DNA from: Calamus simplicifolius | Lineage: Eukaryota > Streptophyta > Magnoliopsida > Arecales > Arecaceae | Reading direction: 5' to 3' | Length of the DNA: 64,000 bases | Assembly: GCA_900491605.1 (NCBI GenBank) | Contig: UESW01004760.1 | Coordinates: 327,132 to 391,131, forward strand | Part shown: positions 32,881 through 45,764 of the stretch, one piece after another | Layout of the letters: every line of letters starts with the position of its first letter | Numbering within the stretch: position 1 is the stretch's first letter | Translations under genes and position numbers: made by a program | Notes under the pieces: model-generated | What the model was told of the DNA's origin: nothing | What the model saw: the letters and a program-made list of their open reading frames with translations, nothing else | Databases searched by the model: none

Positions 32881-33880
32881 GAAATAAGATGACAACCAAG
32901 ATAGACAATATAAGCACTTTGCATAGAAGAGTAACCAAGAAAAACATAAGGAGTGGAACAAGAGTCAAGTTTATGTTTGGAATAAGGACGAAGCCATGGA
33001 TAACATAAGCAACCGAACACCCAAAGTTCAGTGTAGTTGGGTTGAGACTCAAAGAGTTTTTCAAAAGGAGATGAAAGATGTAGTGTGGGTATGGGTATAT
33101 AGTTGATGAGATATACGGCAGTGGCAAAGGCATAAGTCCAATAAGTTAGAGGCATCGATGCATGAGTGAGAAGAGAGAGATCAGTTTCAACAATATGGCG
33201 ATGACGTCATTCGGAAAGACCATTGTATTCTGGTGTATGGGATGGTGCAGTAAGATGGGATATACAGCAGTGGCAAAGGCATAAGTCCAATAAGTTAGAG
33301 GCATCGATGCATGAGTCAGAAAAGAGAGACCAGTTTCAACAATATGGCAATGACGTCGTTCGGAAAGACCATTGTGTTCTGGCGTATAGGGTGGTGTAGT
33401 AAGATGGAATATGCTATTGATGGAGAGAAAACTATCAAGGGCTTGATATTCGCCACCATTATCTGAATAGAGAGAAACAATTCAGTATTTAAATTGGTTT
33501 TCGACTAATGCCTTGAAGCACACAAAGATATCATACACATAAAATTTTTGTTTAAGTGGATAATACCAAATATACCGTGTATAATGATCAACAAAAATAA
33601 CATAGTACTAAAAACCATCAACAGAATAAACAGGAGAGGTCCATACATCAGAAAAGAGAAGTTCAAGTGGATGGGATGAGGTTAAGGTAGAAGAAGAAAA
33701 TGAAATTTTATGACTTTTATTATATAAACAGGCATTACAATGTGTGAAAGAGGATAAGGAGCTAGACAATGGTAAAAAAAAAAACTTAGAAATAATATTT
33801 TTCATAATACTAAATGATGGATGACCTAGTCTAGAGTGCCACTCAGATGAAGTAGTCTTGACACTAGAAAATGTAAGCAA
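32877..33880 (-). pseudogene. Pre-integrase and integrase relic with 148-bp tandem duplication
   Basis: From about 33880 downward: SEWHSRLGHPSFSIMKNI (pre-integrase), HCNACLYNKSHKISF, PLELLFSDVWTSPVYSVDGF, then damaged core, then LTYWTYAFATAVYLINYIPI and YTELWVFGCLCYPWLRPYSK. The block around 33112-33259 is repeated at 33260-33407 with about 10% difference; it covers the ERR-H-IVETG and LTYWTYA region. The duplication breaks the integrase fold. Confidence 0.88.
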
Positions 33881-34238
33881 TAAAGAAGAGGTAACTAAAG
33901 GGGATGTAGTCGATCACTCATATATGCCATCCTTAGGTTCACCCATTAAAAGGATTGCCCCCGTATTTAGATTCTTCACCTGAAAGGCAGAGGGTGAGAA
34001 CTCAATAGAACATGGTTATTAGTGCAAAATTGATAAATCCAAAGTATGTTCTTTTTTATGGAAGAGACATAAAAGATGTTTTGCAAAGTAAAAGGGCGAA
34101 AGGAAGTATGTATGGTAGTAAAACTAGTATGGGTGATGTGAAGGGCTAATCCATTGCCGATCATGATATCATCAGATCCTTAATACGAGCTATAAAGAGA
34201 AAGATTGCTCTCAAGTCAGACGTAATGTGGTGAGATGC

Positions 34239-35150
34239 TCAACTATCCAACATCCAAGTAGGAGTAGCGTTGTTGCCGAGAACAGCATGATTGGCTCGTG
34301 GTTGCCAGGGTATGGAGGGGTGATATCCATGAGAACCTTGAGGATGAGGTGTCAAGGATTGTTGATTAGTGATAAGTCGAAATATCAAGCATCGTTTGGC
34401 AGTGTGTTCTTGAATGTTGCATGCTTGACAATGACCCAAATAAGGTTTGGGTTGGCGTTGATCATGAGGAGAAAGCGCAATGGTAGGGCATGGTTGTTGT
34501 GGATTAGTGAGTGGTGGACGCCAATTTGGATGATTCTGGAAGGATGTGAGATTTGTCGTTGCTGATAGTGATAGAAAAGATGGTTGAGCAATATGAAGAG
34601 ATGCTTCTTTGTTAAGAAGTTTCTCATGTAGCTCAGCGAAAGAAATTGACATGTCATGGGCATTAATTGCATCATTGACGGATTTGTACTCATCACCGAG
34701 TCCTGCAAGAACCTGATCAATAAGATCCTCAGCATTAACTAGCTTCCCTAGAAGAGCAAGTTCGTCGGAACGAGTCTTTATTGCCTGCATGTATTCACTA
34801 ATTGATTGTGAGCCCTTGTTACACCGCTTTAATTGTTCCTTCAATTGTTTAATATGACCCTAAGATAGTTTGGCATAGGTATTTGCTAAGGTTTGCCATA
34901 CATCAAGGGAAGTGATAGTGCGGGCAATAAGTGGCATGGTTGCAGCAAAACAGAGATAGCACCAAGGAGAGCACTAAAGATGAGACGATCCAGCTTCCAG
35001 ATTGTGTAAGCGGGATTTGGGGATGCAACACTATTGACGATGACGATGGGTGATGGAGTATGAGTGCCATCAATGAAGTGATAAAGATCATAACCTTCAA
35101 GAAGAGATTGGATTTGAAGGCTCCATGTGAGATAGTTGGTGGATGCAATT
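34239..35150 (-). pseudogene. gag of deleted copia element
   Basis: Minus strand: YLTWSLQIQSLLEGYDLYHF at about 35130, RLIFSALLGAISV near 34970, then from 34844 a 201-codon open stretch with LKRCNKGSQSISEYMQAIKT, RSDELALLGKLVNAEDLIDQ and FAELHEKLLNKEASL. It ends with a CQACNIQEHTAKRC zinc knuckle and WMLDSG of the protease at about 34245. The first third is frameshifted. Confidence 0.9.
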
Positions 35151-35305
35151 TGTTGATATTGGAGAGATTGATTGTAAGGAGGGGATGTTGAGGATTCTGG
35201 GAGTTTTGGATGGTGATAGAATCGTTGGTAGAGGAGAAGGTTGCATCAGAAGCTATGGAGGAAAAAAAAAGGAAATATGCCCAAGAAGATTAGGCTTTGA
35301 TACTA

Positions 35306-35539
35306 TGTTCAATTAGAGAGATGAATACTGAGAAACAATGGCTTAATTTTTTCATTGATTAGGAGTGAATATATATATATATATATATATACACACAAAA
35401 TTGGGTATTACCATGAGTTACCCAAGACCCAAAAATAGGAAACTATCCTAGAATTATGAGATTATAACTATAAGGATATTACAATTAATGATAATAATTT
35501 AAAGTTTAAAGGAAATCTGTTGTGGTTAATTCTCTAATA
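35306..35539 (-). repeat. 5' LTR of deleted copia element
   Basis: 234 bp. It differs from the partner by an expanded (AT)n run at about 35370-35392 and scattered changes. The primer binding site lies directly to its left on the plus strand. Confidence 0.85.
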
Positions 35540-35544
35540 AAGAA

Positions 35545-36289
35545 TAGTTATTAGTAGAATGGATGCAGAACTGCAAGCAGAGCCTCATTTGCGTTGGATA
35601 AATGGCTCAATATTCAAAAGTACATACTAGCATACCATATAATTCAGCTGCTGGTTATTTAAACTGGAAACACATTCGATAGATAAACAATGTGAATAAA
35701 TAGTCAAGATAAGGTGCCTGAAACTTGAAAATTTGAGAAGTTGTATTTGAACTGCTGGTGATTTTAATGTGATGCAATCTTTTTTATATCAATTTTGATA
35801 TTCCTTATCTGTTCAGTGTTTGCGCCATAAATTTGGAACGTAAGGATTTTGATATTTCATGACAAGATTGTTGAAAGTTGGGCCAGCTCAATAAGTACTT
35901 AGACTAGCTCCATCTAGAAAAACTCTTTTGTCTAGGCCTGATTAGAATTACTTAAGCTCACAATTGAGGAGGCTTAGACTTGGATTTATAATCAATCATT
36001 GGCATCTTAAAAGTAGGCAAGTTTTAGAGTAAATTTAAAAGATATGTAGCTTTTGAGTCATTCTTTCATAGTAAGAAACCTGCATGTTCTTTGGCATCCA
36101 GATTCAATGATTCATTTCCAGATCAATATCCTAAATTTGAATTCAAAATTTCCTGTACAAATCTTCTCAATGCTTTCATATCTGAACCTCACTAGAGCCA
36201 AACATGAATGATCAATAAACTTATGCACAATAACTAATAAAATAATTACAACATCATGCAAGAAGGACATTGTTCAATCCTCATAATGG
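35545..36289. other. No recognisable feature
   Basis: Intergenic DNA. I see no gene or repeat. Confidence 0.4.
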
Positions 36290-36291
36290 GT

Positions 36292-36637
36292 AGCAATGTT
36301 TTGAAAACCGGATCGAACAACGAATAGGCTTAACATTTGGGTCATGGGTCAATCGGTTCAAATGGATAAATCGGTTTGATCGAACCAAATGATATTATAA
36401 TTAATTTTTAAGTTAATAATATAAAAATAATAAAATATAAATATCAATTCAAATGAAAAAATAAAAATTTAAAAACCGGTTTGAACAGGTTCGATACCCA
36501 GTTGGTTCAATGGGTTTTTTCGATTTTTACTAGGTCATATAAAAATTAACTTTAATAATAAAACCGGACTGATGACCGGTTCTTGGTTGGACCAGTTCAA
36601 TCGGTCGGTCCGGTCCGATCCGGTTTTTAAAACCATG
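36292..36637. mobile_element. Foldback MITE with AAAACCGGATCG ends
   Basis: The left end ATGTTTTGAAAACCGGATCG is repeated inverted at the right (CGATCCGGTTTTTAAAACCAT). The interior contains more GGTTCAAT/ACCGGTTC pairs, and the element is about 345 bp and non-coding. No clear target duplication was identified, so the superfamily is not assigned. Confidence 0.65.
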
Positions 36638-36639
36638 TC

Positions 36640-39600
36640 CAGCAGCATCTGACGGTAGCCACATAAGTCAGAGTTTGCACGTCTTACTCTTATAGGTGGT
36701 CCTCCAAGAGTAGCCCGCTTAATTTTCGGGGCAATCTCTGCCCAAAGAAAGGGTTGAACTCTCCTAAAAGATTTTGTAATCTTCTTTCTTCTATTGCATC
36801 TTTTCTTCTATGTAAAATTTGTTGGTTTTAATAAAATTTGACCATGGGAAAACCTTCCTCCCAAAAACAAGACAACTGCCATGGGATGGTGTGTGCCTCT
36901 GTTTTGGCCAAGGGATAAAAGCATAACATCAACAAATATTTTACTACACCATTTGGGAATACTTCTCTACACACCTCTACTTGGGTTTAATTATTTTCCC
37001 TGAAGGATGAGATTGATGACACTGTCAGCCTTGATAGGTTTCCATCACTGTCATCAAGCCTGCTAATAATGTAACATGGTGGTGTACTAAGCAACTTGGA
37101 ATCAAGTCCCATCTTCACTAGTAGGGTCTGGACATTAAGGGAGGTCTGTCACTGTAGAGTAGCCATCAACAGAAAATAGGGGAAGGTTTCTTGTGAATTC
37201 TCTAGCTACTTTGGTATAGATTTGGACTAGTTCTTACCGGTTCCATCCCACGGTGCCATATTGATGCACTAGATTTGGGGGTGAAGTTAGAAATATAAAT
37301 CCTTCTCTATTGTCTTATAGTTTATGACACGTGTAAAGGGTCATTGCAAACAAAAAATTGGGACCCAGCAACAATTCAAATGAATGTTTATCAGTACAGA
37401 TTTTGGAAAGAGATGAATGCAGTTAGAGATATTTATGGGATGAGATAGTTAAAGAGGCAATACCATTTTACTTAATGAGTTTTACTTAAACCCTGATGGC
37501 GATTTTAGTTTGACAGGCCCATGTACTGGACTTGCTTTTTTTTCAGCATAGTGTAGATCAAAATATGAAATTCCAATTGGATTTGCTTCATAATATCGTT
37601 TGCAAATTTTGATTCTAAATCTATTTGTGGGAGAAGCCTGAGAAGTATCCCCCTGCTTTTGTTAAATAGGAGTTTTAAGTCATGAAAATTTCTCCATTAG
37701 ACATGGTATGTAGAACCCTTCTCCTGAAAGCTCAAACTTTATGGCTTGAAACCTCATCAAACTTGAATCAATTTCCCCCTAAGCAAAGTATTCGGCCTCA
37801 GTCCCGCCATTAACAATTGCCAAATTAATTTACTTGTGGATATCTTTCATGAGATGGAGTTCATACTGTAATTCCAATCCACATCACTTTACAGTAAGCA
37901 TTTGTCCATATTTTTTCAAAATAATTCTCACCACCTAATCTGTCACTTTCCTTGCACTCAGGCATGATCATGGCACATGATCAGCACTTGACTAAGATCA
38001 GGGATACATTGAAGGATGCAAAAGGAGCTAGATCTCCTCCCCTTTGTAAAGATGGCTCCCCTATAAAATAACCACACTTTTGTTCAAAAAAAGACTCCTA
38101 TAATATACCACACCTTCCACAGCGTTGATCATGAACCCAGCATTGCCAAGTCATTAAAAAACAAAGTATGTACTCCATGCCTCCTAACCAAATGGCTCGG
38201 TGAACAAATCTTGTTTGCCTTGTTGTTACTTCCTTTAATTTTCGCTCTAGATATATGTTGTTGGCCTGTTACTAACACCACGTTTCCCAACACACTGGAC
38301 ATGAACACCAAAGAAATATAGCCTATCTTCCTCTCCCTCTCCCTTCATATTGCCTTCCTTTAACAGCACAAAAACCAGTGTTTTGATCCTCTGATTTTGA
38401 ATTTCAAGGGAAGAGGTCTTTTTGGGAGAAAGTAAATGAAAGATACCTTACAAACGAGTACAACGGGCCTCCCAATTTGGCTGTACCAAGGAAATATAAC
38501 TCTCAGAATACTTCCAAGGCTCTATCAGTCAGGGGTGGTCAACAGAGCATATGCCGATGGAAGGCATGATAGATGCCTTTAAGCTATCATTAGCTGACAG
38601 GTCCACAGAAGACAGACACCCCCACACAGCGGAGCCGTGTTTGAATTATTGCCTCCGTACCCTCCTTGGTTGCATTTTAAACAATCTATCAGAGAGTGTT
38701 GTTTTCTTTAATTTGATTCATCTTCCACAATTGATGAGTTAAAGAGACATACTAATTGTACAAAACAATAGCTAGGAAAATGCAACGCATGTTAGGTGTT
38801 GTGTTGTCTAATCTCCTTGCCATTCATTAGCATTGAAATTGAAGCTTCATGGACAGTGGTGGTGGTGGTAGGACCCTAATGAGAGACAAGGAGTCCTACC
38901 AAGTGGATATTGTGTTGATACTGGATTTGTTGGATAGCGAGGCTGCTTTGTAGGGGAGACAACGTCACCTACTGTGCACTTTTGGGACGTTTTGTTGGAG
39001 AGGATTTGGATGTCTGCGGGCAAAGATGGCCTTCGGCAGGTAGAGGAGGGCCTTTGACAAATAGATGGACTAATTGTGAATGGCCCTACAAATATGTGCC
39101 AGAGACTGTTCGCCTGAGATTTCCTTGACGAGCGACATAAAAAATACATCCATTTTCAACTCAAACATGCAGCATTCTCACTGTAGAAGACGGGGAATGA
39201 GTCACGGCTCTTCTATGGTACCACCTTACATCACAAGTTCATGCGTGACTCTTGGGAAATTTCATGCCGAGTTCACGTGGTGACCCCTGGCCCGCCGTTG
39301 TTAGTATTAGATAATCTATTGTCATTTAGCACCGCTGTTGGTAGATAAATCCAGATGTTTTTTTTTTTTTTTTTTTTGTGATGAAGAAGATAATAAGGTA
39401 CTGAAGCATGTGACAGGGAAGTTAATTAGGAGCTTTGAATGCATTCTAAACCATAATGAAATGTATTTACTTAGATAAATTGCAACAAAAATGTGGAAGA
39501 AATCAAGAGAGAGTTATAGACATGATGTAATAAATCTATCTCATGTCTCCTTTCCTTGGGCAAGTGCATGGGGAATGGTGTGAGTTATTACTTCGATGCA

Positions 39601-39779
39601 TCAAATTTCACCCCCCCCCCTACCAATTGCCAAGTCTAAGAAGTGTTTTTCTTTCCTTGCTTGTTTTGGCATCTAGGATATCAACATATTTTACAAAATT
39701 AAACTCTAATTAAAAGATGCTAATATTGCATGATTATATCACTAATTTTTAGTTTATTATAATAATAACAACAATAATC
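36640..39779. other. Long intergenic stretch without recognisable gene
   Basis: I read both strands and found only short open frames with no family resemblance. There is a poly(T) run at 39358-39377 and a run of ten C at about 39612. Nothing supports a gene, tRNA or element boundary here. Confidence 0.45.
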
Positions 39780-39782
39780 ACC

Positions 39783-40515
39783 ATTGAGTCTTCATTATAA
39801 ACTAAGTGGGATTGGCCATATGGATTTCTCTTCTTTATTTTATCTACTTTGACATCATACTTCTTATAAGGTATAGAGATGTCTTTCTCTTTCTCAATTT
39901 TTTTAAGGCTATCTTTCTCTCTCTTTTTCTATGTAATAAATATCTTCTTATATTTATTTTTTATAATGACTTCATTTTTTTTTCTCTTAAATTAGTAGAT
40001 ATCAATCTCAATATTGTAATTTTAGGCGTATTCAACTTGTACATATTATTTTCTATCAATGCAACATTCTGCACATAAACATAGTAGTTATATGATTATC
40101 TTAAAAAAATTCTTTAATTTGATAGATATCATAAGATCATATAATATTATATGATTATTCAACATAGTTTAATTTTATAAATAATATCATTTTCAATATA
40201 TCCTCTTCTGATGAATAATCAACCTCAACTATTAAAAATAATCACGCTTAGAGACTTCTTGATTTTTAATTTTTATTGTACATCCATCTTTCATTCTAAG
40301 TTTACTAAACTTTATTCTATATATTCTTTCTTCATCTTACTTAGCCTAAAATCCTTAAATTCTTAATTACTTTATAATTTTAACCTATAATTAATCTTAA
40401 TGCTAGTTTTATCTACTAATATTATATCATATACAAATAATATGTATCATCACATAATGTCCTCTTGAATATATTTTTTGATGCATGCTATTTTTGTTAT
40501 ATTAAGATGAACTGT
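39783..40515 (-). mobile_element. Heavily decayed RTE-type LINE 3' region
   Basis: AACTAAGTGGGATTGGCCAT at about 39799 resembles the 3' end seen at 25600-25640 (CCAACTACATGGGATCGGCT). Sequence at 40330-40495 parallels 26290-26410 (the TTATATCATATACAAATAA and CCTCTTGAATAT region, the part around the FADD motif). Reading frames are gone. Boundaries are approximate. Confidence 0.55.
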
Positions 40516-40519
40516 AAAT

Positions 40520-41655
40520 AATTTTCAAATGATTAGATTTTGAATAATTGACTATTGTTATCTAAAAAGATTAGCAATGTAACTTCTTACCACAAGTCAA
40601 ATGAGTAAATTACTACAAAAAAAAAATAACATTGTGAATTGCAATATATTTGGCGACGACACCTTCTCTCTATTTATTTTCTCTCTCTCAACCAAGCCTC
40701 ATTCTCAATAAAAAGGCCCTCTTGCTTAGATCAGTAACCATGCTTTAGACATCTTTAAAAATTTAATTTTCTCATGAACACCTAATTAAAATCTAGGATC
40801 TCCTGCGGACAATGGAATACTCTTTTACCCAACTACCCCCACCCAAACCCAAAAACAAAAACAAAAAAAAAAAAAAAAAAAAAAAAAGAAAGAAAGAAGA
40901 GGCTACTTTCTCTGTTTGCATGTATGATCATTAAATAACCTAAATCAAGTTGATTTTTTTTTTCTTAAAAAAATATTTAACAAGATGTATATACCAATTT
41001 CTTCTCTAAACAAACTATATATGCACAAACGCCAATATAATCCTGCATTCATGTTAAGTGCATTTTATCATATTGTTTTTGCCAAAATGATGCAATTCAA
41101 TATTAGAAATATAAATCTGTAATAACCACCAAAATTTGTAATATGTACAGTTCTCTTTTTTTAATAAATTCCTTTATTAATAATGCTATTAGGGTATATT
41201 AGAACATAAAACAATCACAATCGTTTACTTGTTCGCATATATCTTCCTTCCTATCGTCACCTTAGTAATTTTTTTTTCCGAAGTGCCTCAACCGGCTGGC
41301 CAAATCTTGAGAACTGAATCAAGTCCGGCCCCTCACCGAACGAGACGAGGACAACAACCTAATATACATTAAATGAATGGAAAAATATAGTCAAGTCCCA
41401 GAACATGACAGATGGCTTGAGTTCCACCCCTATCATGTTCTTGGCAAACAAAAATAAAAAGAGCTGATCCTGATCCCAGACCAGACCAGTACTCCAAAGT
41501 CCAAACTCCAAACTCCTTCCTACTAGCAAACAATATTCAATGGTTCATTGAATAGCATTGACTCTGTCCACCCTCCGTTCATTGTCCACCCTCCGTTCAT
41601 TCCCCACATTTGTGACCCCACAAGGTCCCCTCCCTCCCATGTTCCCTCCCACATC
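40520..41655. other. Intergenic, upstream of the OVATE gene
   Basis: AT-rich DNA with a poly(A) run at 40862-40887 and, closer to the gene, more GC-balanced DNA with a short GTCCACCCTCCGTTCATT duplication at about 41566-41600. No other gene is visible. Confidence 0.5.
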
Positions 41656-41656
41656 T

Positions 41657-41676
41657 TGCTTTAAAAACGACCCAAT
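41657..41676 (+). promoter_or_regulatory. Candidate core promoter of the OVATE gene
   Basis: A TATA-like TTTAAAAA followed closely by CCAAT about 60-70 bp upstream of the ATG. It is the only AT-rich patch in this C-rich stretch. The leader would be short. This is a guess from sequence only. Confidence 0.35.
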
Positions 41677-41730
41677 CGAGCCCTCTCCAAGAGCCTCATA
41701 GGCTTCCTCTCTTCTCCCACAAGAAGTCAA

Positions 41731-42393
41731 ATGGGCAGGAAACTTGGCCTAACCTCCCTCTTCCTCAAGACTAGAGACACAAGGCCTTGTCCTTCTTCCT
41801 TGCCATCCTCTCCTAGTTCTTCATGGGCGTGGCCTTCTTGCAAGCATCCAAGGACTCTCTCCTTCAGGGCTGAGGGCCATGGTGACGGCAACGCAATGTA
41901 CAAGACCATCATCAGCTCAGCGCACTTCGACTCGTCTGAGTCTTGCTTCACCAATTCGTCAGCCATGGAATCTGAGAGCTTCTCAACCGTGTCCGAGGCC
42001 TCAGTGAGCGAAACAGTCGAGGCCGTCGTTCGTGGTTTGAGGTCAGACGACCGGCTCTTCTTCGAGCCTGGCAGCACGAGCTCGATACTAGAGGAGGCAG
42101 CAAAGGCTGAAAGCGTCCCGTTCGAAGGGAGCGTCGCCATGACAGTGAACTCCAAGGACCCGTACTGGGATTTTAAGGTGTCGATGGAGGAGATGGTGGC
42201 CGCCCATGGGGTGGAGGACTGGGGGTGGCTTGAGGAGATGTTGGGATGGTACCTAAGGGTGAACAGAAAGAACACTCATGGGTTTATAATTGAAGCATTT
42301 GTAGATTTGCTTCTAGGCCTTGTTTCTCCTTCTCTCTCTTCTTCTTTCACTTTTGAAATTGAGAAGGAAGAGGAAGGAAATGGATTGTGTTAG
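41731..42393 (+). CDS. OVATE family protein (transcriptional repressor)
   Basis: An intact, intronless 220-residue frame. The C-terminal half has the OVATE domain (about residues 133-194): SVAMTVNSKDPYWDFKVSME, EMVAAHGVEDWGWLEEMLGW and YLRVNRKNTHGFIIEAFVDLLL, with the DPYWDF and LLxxYLxxN signature residues present. The segment before it, LFFEPGSTSSILEEA, is typical of the OFP13/15/16 subgroup. The N-terminus is Ser-rich and low in complexity. OVATE proteins are nuclear/cytoplasmic plant repressors that bind TALE homeodomain and TRM proteins and influence organ shape. ATG 41731 is chosen because it opens with MGRKLGL, matching the basic start of the subgroup, and no earlier in-frame ATG exists close by. 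GC content is much higher than the flanks. A 182-codon minus-strand frame over it is its shadow. Confidence 0.93.
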   Translation: MGRKLGLTSLFLKTRDTRPCPSSLPSSPSSSWAWPSCKHPRTLSFRAEGHGDGNAMYKTIISSAHFDSSESCFTNSSAMESESFSTVSEASVSETVEAVVRGLRSDDRLFFEPGSTSSILEEAAKAESVPFEGSVAMTVNSKDPYWDFKVSMEEMVAAHGVEDWGWLEEMLGWYLRVNRKNTHGFIIEAFVDLLLGLVSPSLSSSFTFEIEKEEEGNGLC

Positions 42394-45300
42394 TTTACTT
42401 GCTCCATGAAATCATTTCTCTGTACCTTGGTAGCTAGGTCTTCTTGTCTCTACTTCGAGAGTAAACGATAAACTGTTATCCTTATCGATCCACACCATCT
42501 CTTTCTTTGTCTGTATCTATATCTCACGTGTTCTTGGGATGAAACTACTTGCATGATATGTTTGGTTCATTCATAAGTCATCTCAATACACATCACAAGG
42601 TTAATGCAAGCGTAAATTATAGTTGTTGAACATATCATATATATATATCTCTCTCTCTCTAAAATACACCAGCGCGCATGCACACGCACACACATACACG
42701 TACGTAGGTATTGCAGCCATGCTTGTGCCGTGGAATGGCATATTAATTAGAGAACTTCGATGGAACCTTGGATGGAGGGAGGTGGGTTCAAAAGTAAATA
42801 TGGAGGAATTACTTTGAGGCTCAAAGGCTTCTCGATCAGATCGATCATCTGGTGAATTAAACCATCCCTTGGCCACTTTAACGGCCAGCTTGTCAGTATG
42901 GGGAGACCGGATTTGTTTGCTTCTATAGCTATAGGGCATGATGAGCCAGACAAGCTCTGGCTTCGTGGTACGTGCCAGCCATGTTGTTTAGTTGCAGAAT
43001 AAGACAGGTTACTATTAGATAATTCAACTGATTTCAGGATCAAGATAAAAGGAGCTGTAGTCTATTTTTGGTTTTTTTGTCCCTTTTCTCTGTCTGGTTC
43101 CTTTCCTCTCTCTGGTATCTCTATCACCTTTATAAATCCTGTGGACTCGAACTCATTTCTTTCGCAGGAAAGATAAAGTAAAAATAAATTACATAAAACC
43201 CTAACCTGTGTTACGATCTTTATCGTTGATCCTTAGACTGATGACCTAATTTGACAGGTGAAATATCATTAAAGGTGGCTATTAATTTGGGCGTTGCCAT
43301 TAAATTGCCGTACAAAAGAGCATCCACTGCACCCGAATGGTGCCCGTGGTGCGTTTTGAGAATCGCGTGTCCTATGTCACGAGCCTCGTATAGTGCATGC
43401 AGCCTAATGTACGTTGTGAATGGCGTCAGGGCTTGGTCAACCCCAGACTGCACCCTAATGAGCAATTAGCAGGGGTGATAGGAGACAGCTATACTTCCGC
43501 TGGGTCACTTGCATTGTCTACGTTTTTTTCAGAAGAATCTTTAATTATATCGGATGAACGAGAAAGCATTGGTACTGAAACTCAATTGCATTTTTGTCAC
43601 TGGAAAGGCCAAAAGAATTCCTATAATGTTGCCATTAGAGGACAGTCATTGTTAACTGAAAGAAAGAGAGGTAAAAAGATGGAGGAGGCTAGAAGGGTAA
43701 CTCAAAGAAATAAATAAAAAATAAAAAATAAAAATTGAGAGATAGTGGCTTGATCGTGTCGTTCAAACTAAGCAAGCCATATTACATGGTTTAAGTAGGT
43801 AAACAAGCGTTAACTATCTAGAAAGTAATATTGGTGTTTAATTGTTTGCTTGATTGAATAATCAAGGGCTAACTTGTAGTTATCCAAGAACCAAAGAGGG
43901 CCTTTTTCAAGCGTACGACATCGGCTCTTAGTTCTTTAAGATCTATTCAACTAGGCATACAATTCTATTTCTTCAAGAAGAATTATCTTAGTTCTTTGAA
44001 TCCAAAGCAACATAACTAGCTAGCTAAGATTGATATTATTGAAAGTCAATCCACCTCTTTCTCAAAATCTTAGGGTGAGTTGGAAAGTGATTTTGATATT
44101 TGATTGATTAAGAAATATTGTTTAGTAAGCACAGCAAAGAACTTATTTCTTGTCTGCTACCATGCATCTTTGGGTATAAACCCTCCTTTGTAGCCATTTA
44201 AGAAACCTAGGTGCAGCACTACGCTCACATTGTTATTTATCACTTGCGCTTCCATTAAATTTTTTTCTGATTTTTTAAAAAAAACTTGGCAAGCAAACTA
44301 AATTGGTATAAAGCTAAATTAAGTATAAATTTTGTATATTCACTGCCTAATGGCAAATCTATCATTGTGGTACAATTATGCATGTTTTGAAACATATTTT
44401 CTAACCAAAACAATTTCTAGAAAAAAATTATGAACATCTAGCTTTTATTTATTTAACTTGGTAAAACTAAGCTAAATAATTAAACTTAAATAAGTAAGTA
44501 TTGTTGTCCAATAAGTAATAGCAGGTGAACTTTGATGTCTTATTTGGTTTCTAGAGAATTAGGATAGAGGGCTAGTTATCTCATTTATTCTATCAAACAC
44601 TTTAAAAGGATGATATCTAAAAAACTAGATATCTATATTCCATCTTGAGTTTCTCTCTAAGGATAATGATTCGGAAGGGATGAAAACTAGTCATCCCAAT
44701 TTTAGGTACTTTTGTATACCTAAAGCAGATATCAAAAACCCATCCCCTTTATCTTAACATCTAGCAAGCATATTCTCATACTTTCTTAACCCCACTAGCC
44801 TCTTATTAATAGCACCAAACTCCCGTTGTTGGTCATGCCTTACCAAGGCCTTAATTCTTGGCCTGCTCTTTATGCCTCAATCTTAGATTGCATATATACA
44901 CTATCATATGGTTGCCCTTTTTATTCACCCTCCTTCTTGCTACCTTGAACCCTCCCTCTCCTTTAGTTGAAAGCAATACGTTCGCTTATACTTATTCATT
45001 CTTCTATTATAATTCATCATCGATGGAACTTTACACCTAACTTTGAGCTTGTTTATGTACCAAAAGCGTGAACAAGCCAATCTCATGAAGTCTAAGCACA
45101 ACTTGGGATTGTCTTATTTGCATTTCAATCTAGCATGTGGTTAGCTCAATGCAGCTCTTTTTTTTTTAAAAAAAAAGATTTTGTAGAGCAAGCAATGACC
45201 AAAGTAACCATAGGAGGCTATTTGGCCAATGTCCAACTGAATGGCTCATGTGATTGAAGGATCAATAAAGAGTTGTAGATGACTAAGGCGAGATTTTAAG

Positions 45301-45727
45301 CAAGAAAGAAAGACCGGTAGAGTCGAAGATACAGGTGCAAGGAAAAAGTTCTCCTGCACTGCATGCGGTGCAGGAGCATGTGCATCACTCACTCTAATTT
45401 GCCGTGCGCGTGTACGAGTCAGGCATATAATGCACAAAAGAACGATTTTGTTCTTAGCATATGCGGCCGCACATCGGCGGGGCCACACGTGCACGCGGCC
45501 AATCATTATGCACGGTGCGCACGACCTGCACTGCTCTCGATGCACAAAGTCCTACTCCAAGTGCAAAAGGAGTAAGAGAAGAGTGGAAGTGTCAAATGGA
45601 TTAGACTCGATCCAGCATGAAGTGGGCCTGATTAAACATGGCCCATGAGTGAATCCTTCAAACAAGGAAATAATAAATGTATCAGATAGGAAAGAGGTGG
45701 AAAGGAGCAAGCCAAGAAAAGATCTAC
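42394..45727. other. Intergenic without recognisable gene
   Basis: Contains the 3' flank of the OVATE gene, short CT and CA/TG-rich simple repeats at about 42635-42705, and AT-rich DNA. A GC-richer patch at 45350-45560 has palindromic TGCATGCGGTGCAGGAGCAT-like sequence but no coding signal. I looked for tRNA-like arms and found none. Confidence 0.45.
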
Positions 45728-45764
45728 TGGCACTACAAGAAAGTATGGTATTTGTGGCAAACCT

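Larger units (their letters stand above)
32271..35539 (-). mobile_element. Copia element lacking the RT core, with internal duplication
   Basis: Short LTRs at 32271-32491 and 35306-35539 share TTTTTCATTGATTAGGAGTG and the later AAGGAAATCTGTTGTGG. Flanks AAGAG (32266-32270) and AAGAA (35540-35544) fit a 5-bp target duplication with one change. On the minus strand the primer site reads TAGTATCAAAGCC, a variant of the Met-tRNA site, next to the 5' (right) LTR, and AAAGGGGCA precedes the 3' LTR. Coding order is gag, protease start, pre-integrase, integrase, then directly RNase H; the RT core is missing. It is a deletion derivative and cannot move by itself. Confidence 0.9.

Noticed and set aside
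34227..34565. 112-codon plus-strand frame
   Set aside because: It is the antisense shadow of the copia gag on the minus strand.
39612..39621. Run of ten C
   Set aside because: An isolated homopolymer with no structure around it.
41727..42275. 182-codon minus-strand frame
   Set aside because: It is the complement of the OVATE gene, Ser-rich with no domain. The plus-strand frame has a clear family signature.
45246..45648. Overlapping short frames on both strands in a GC-richer patch
   Set aside because: No recognisable domain, no splice or promoter signal, and frames on both strands are equally open.
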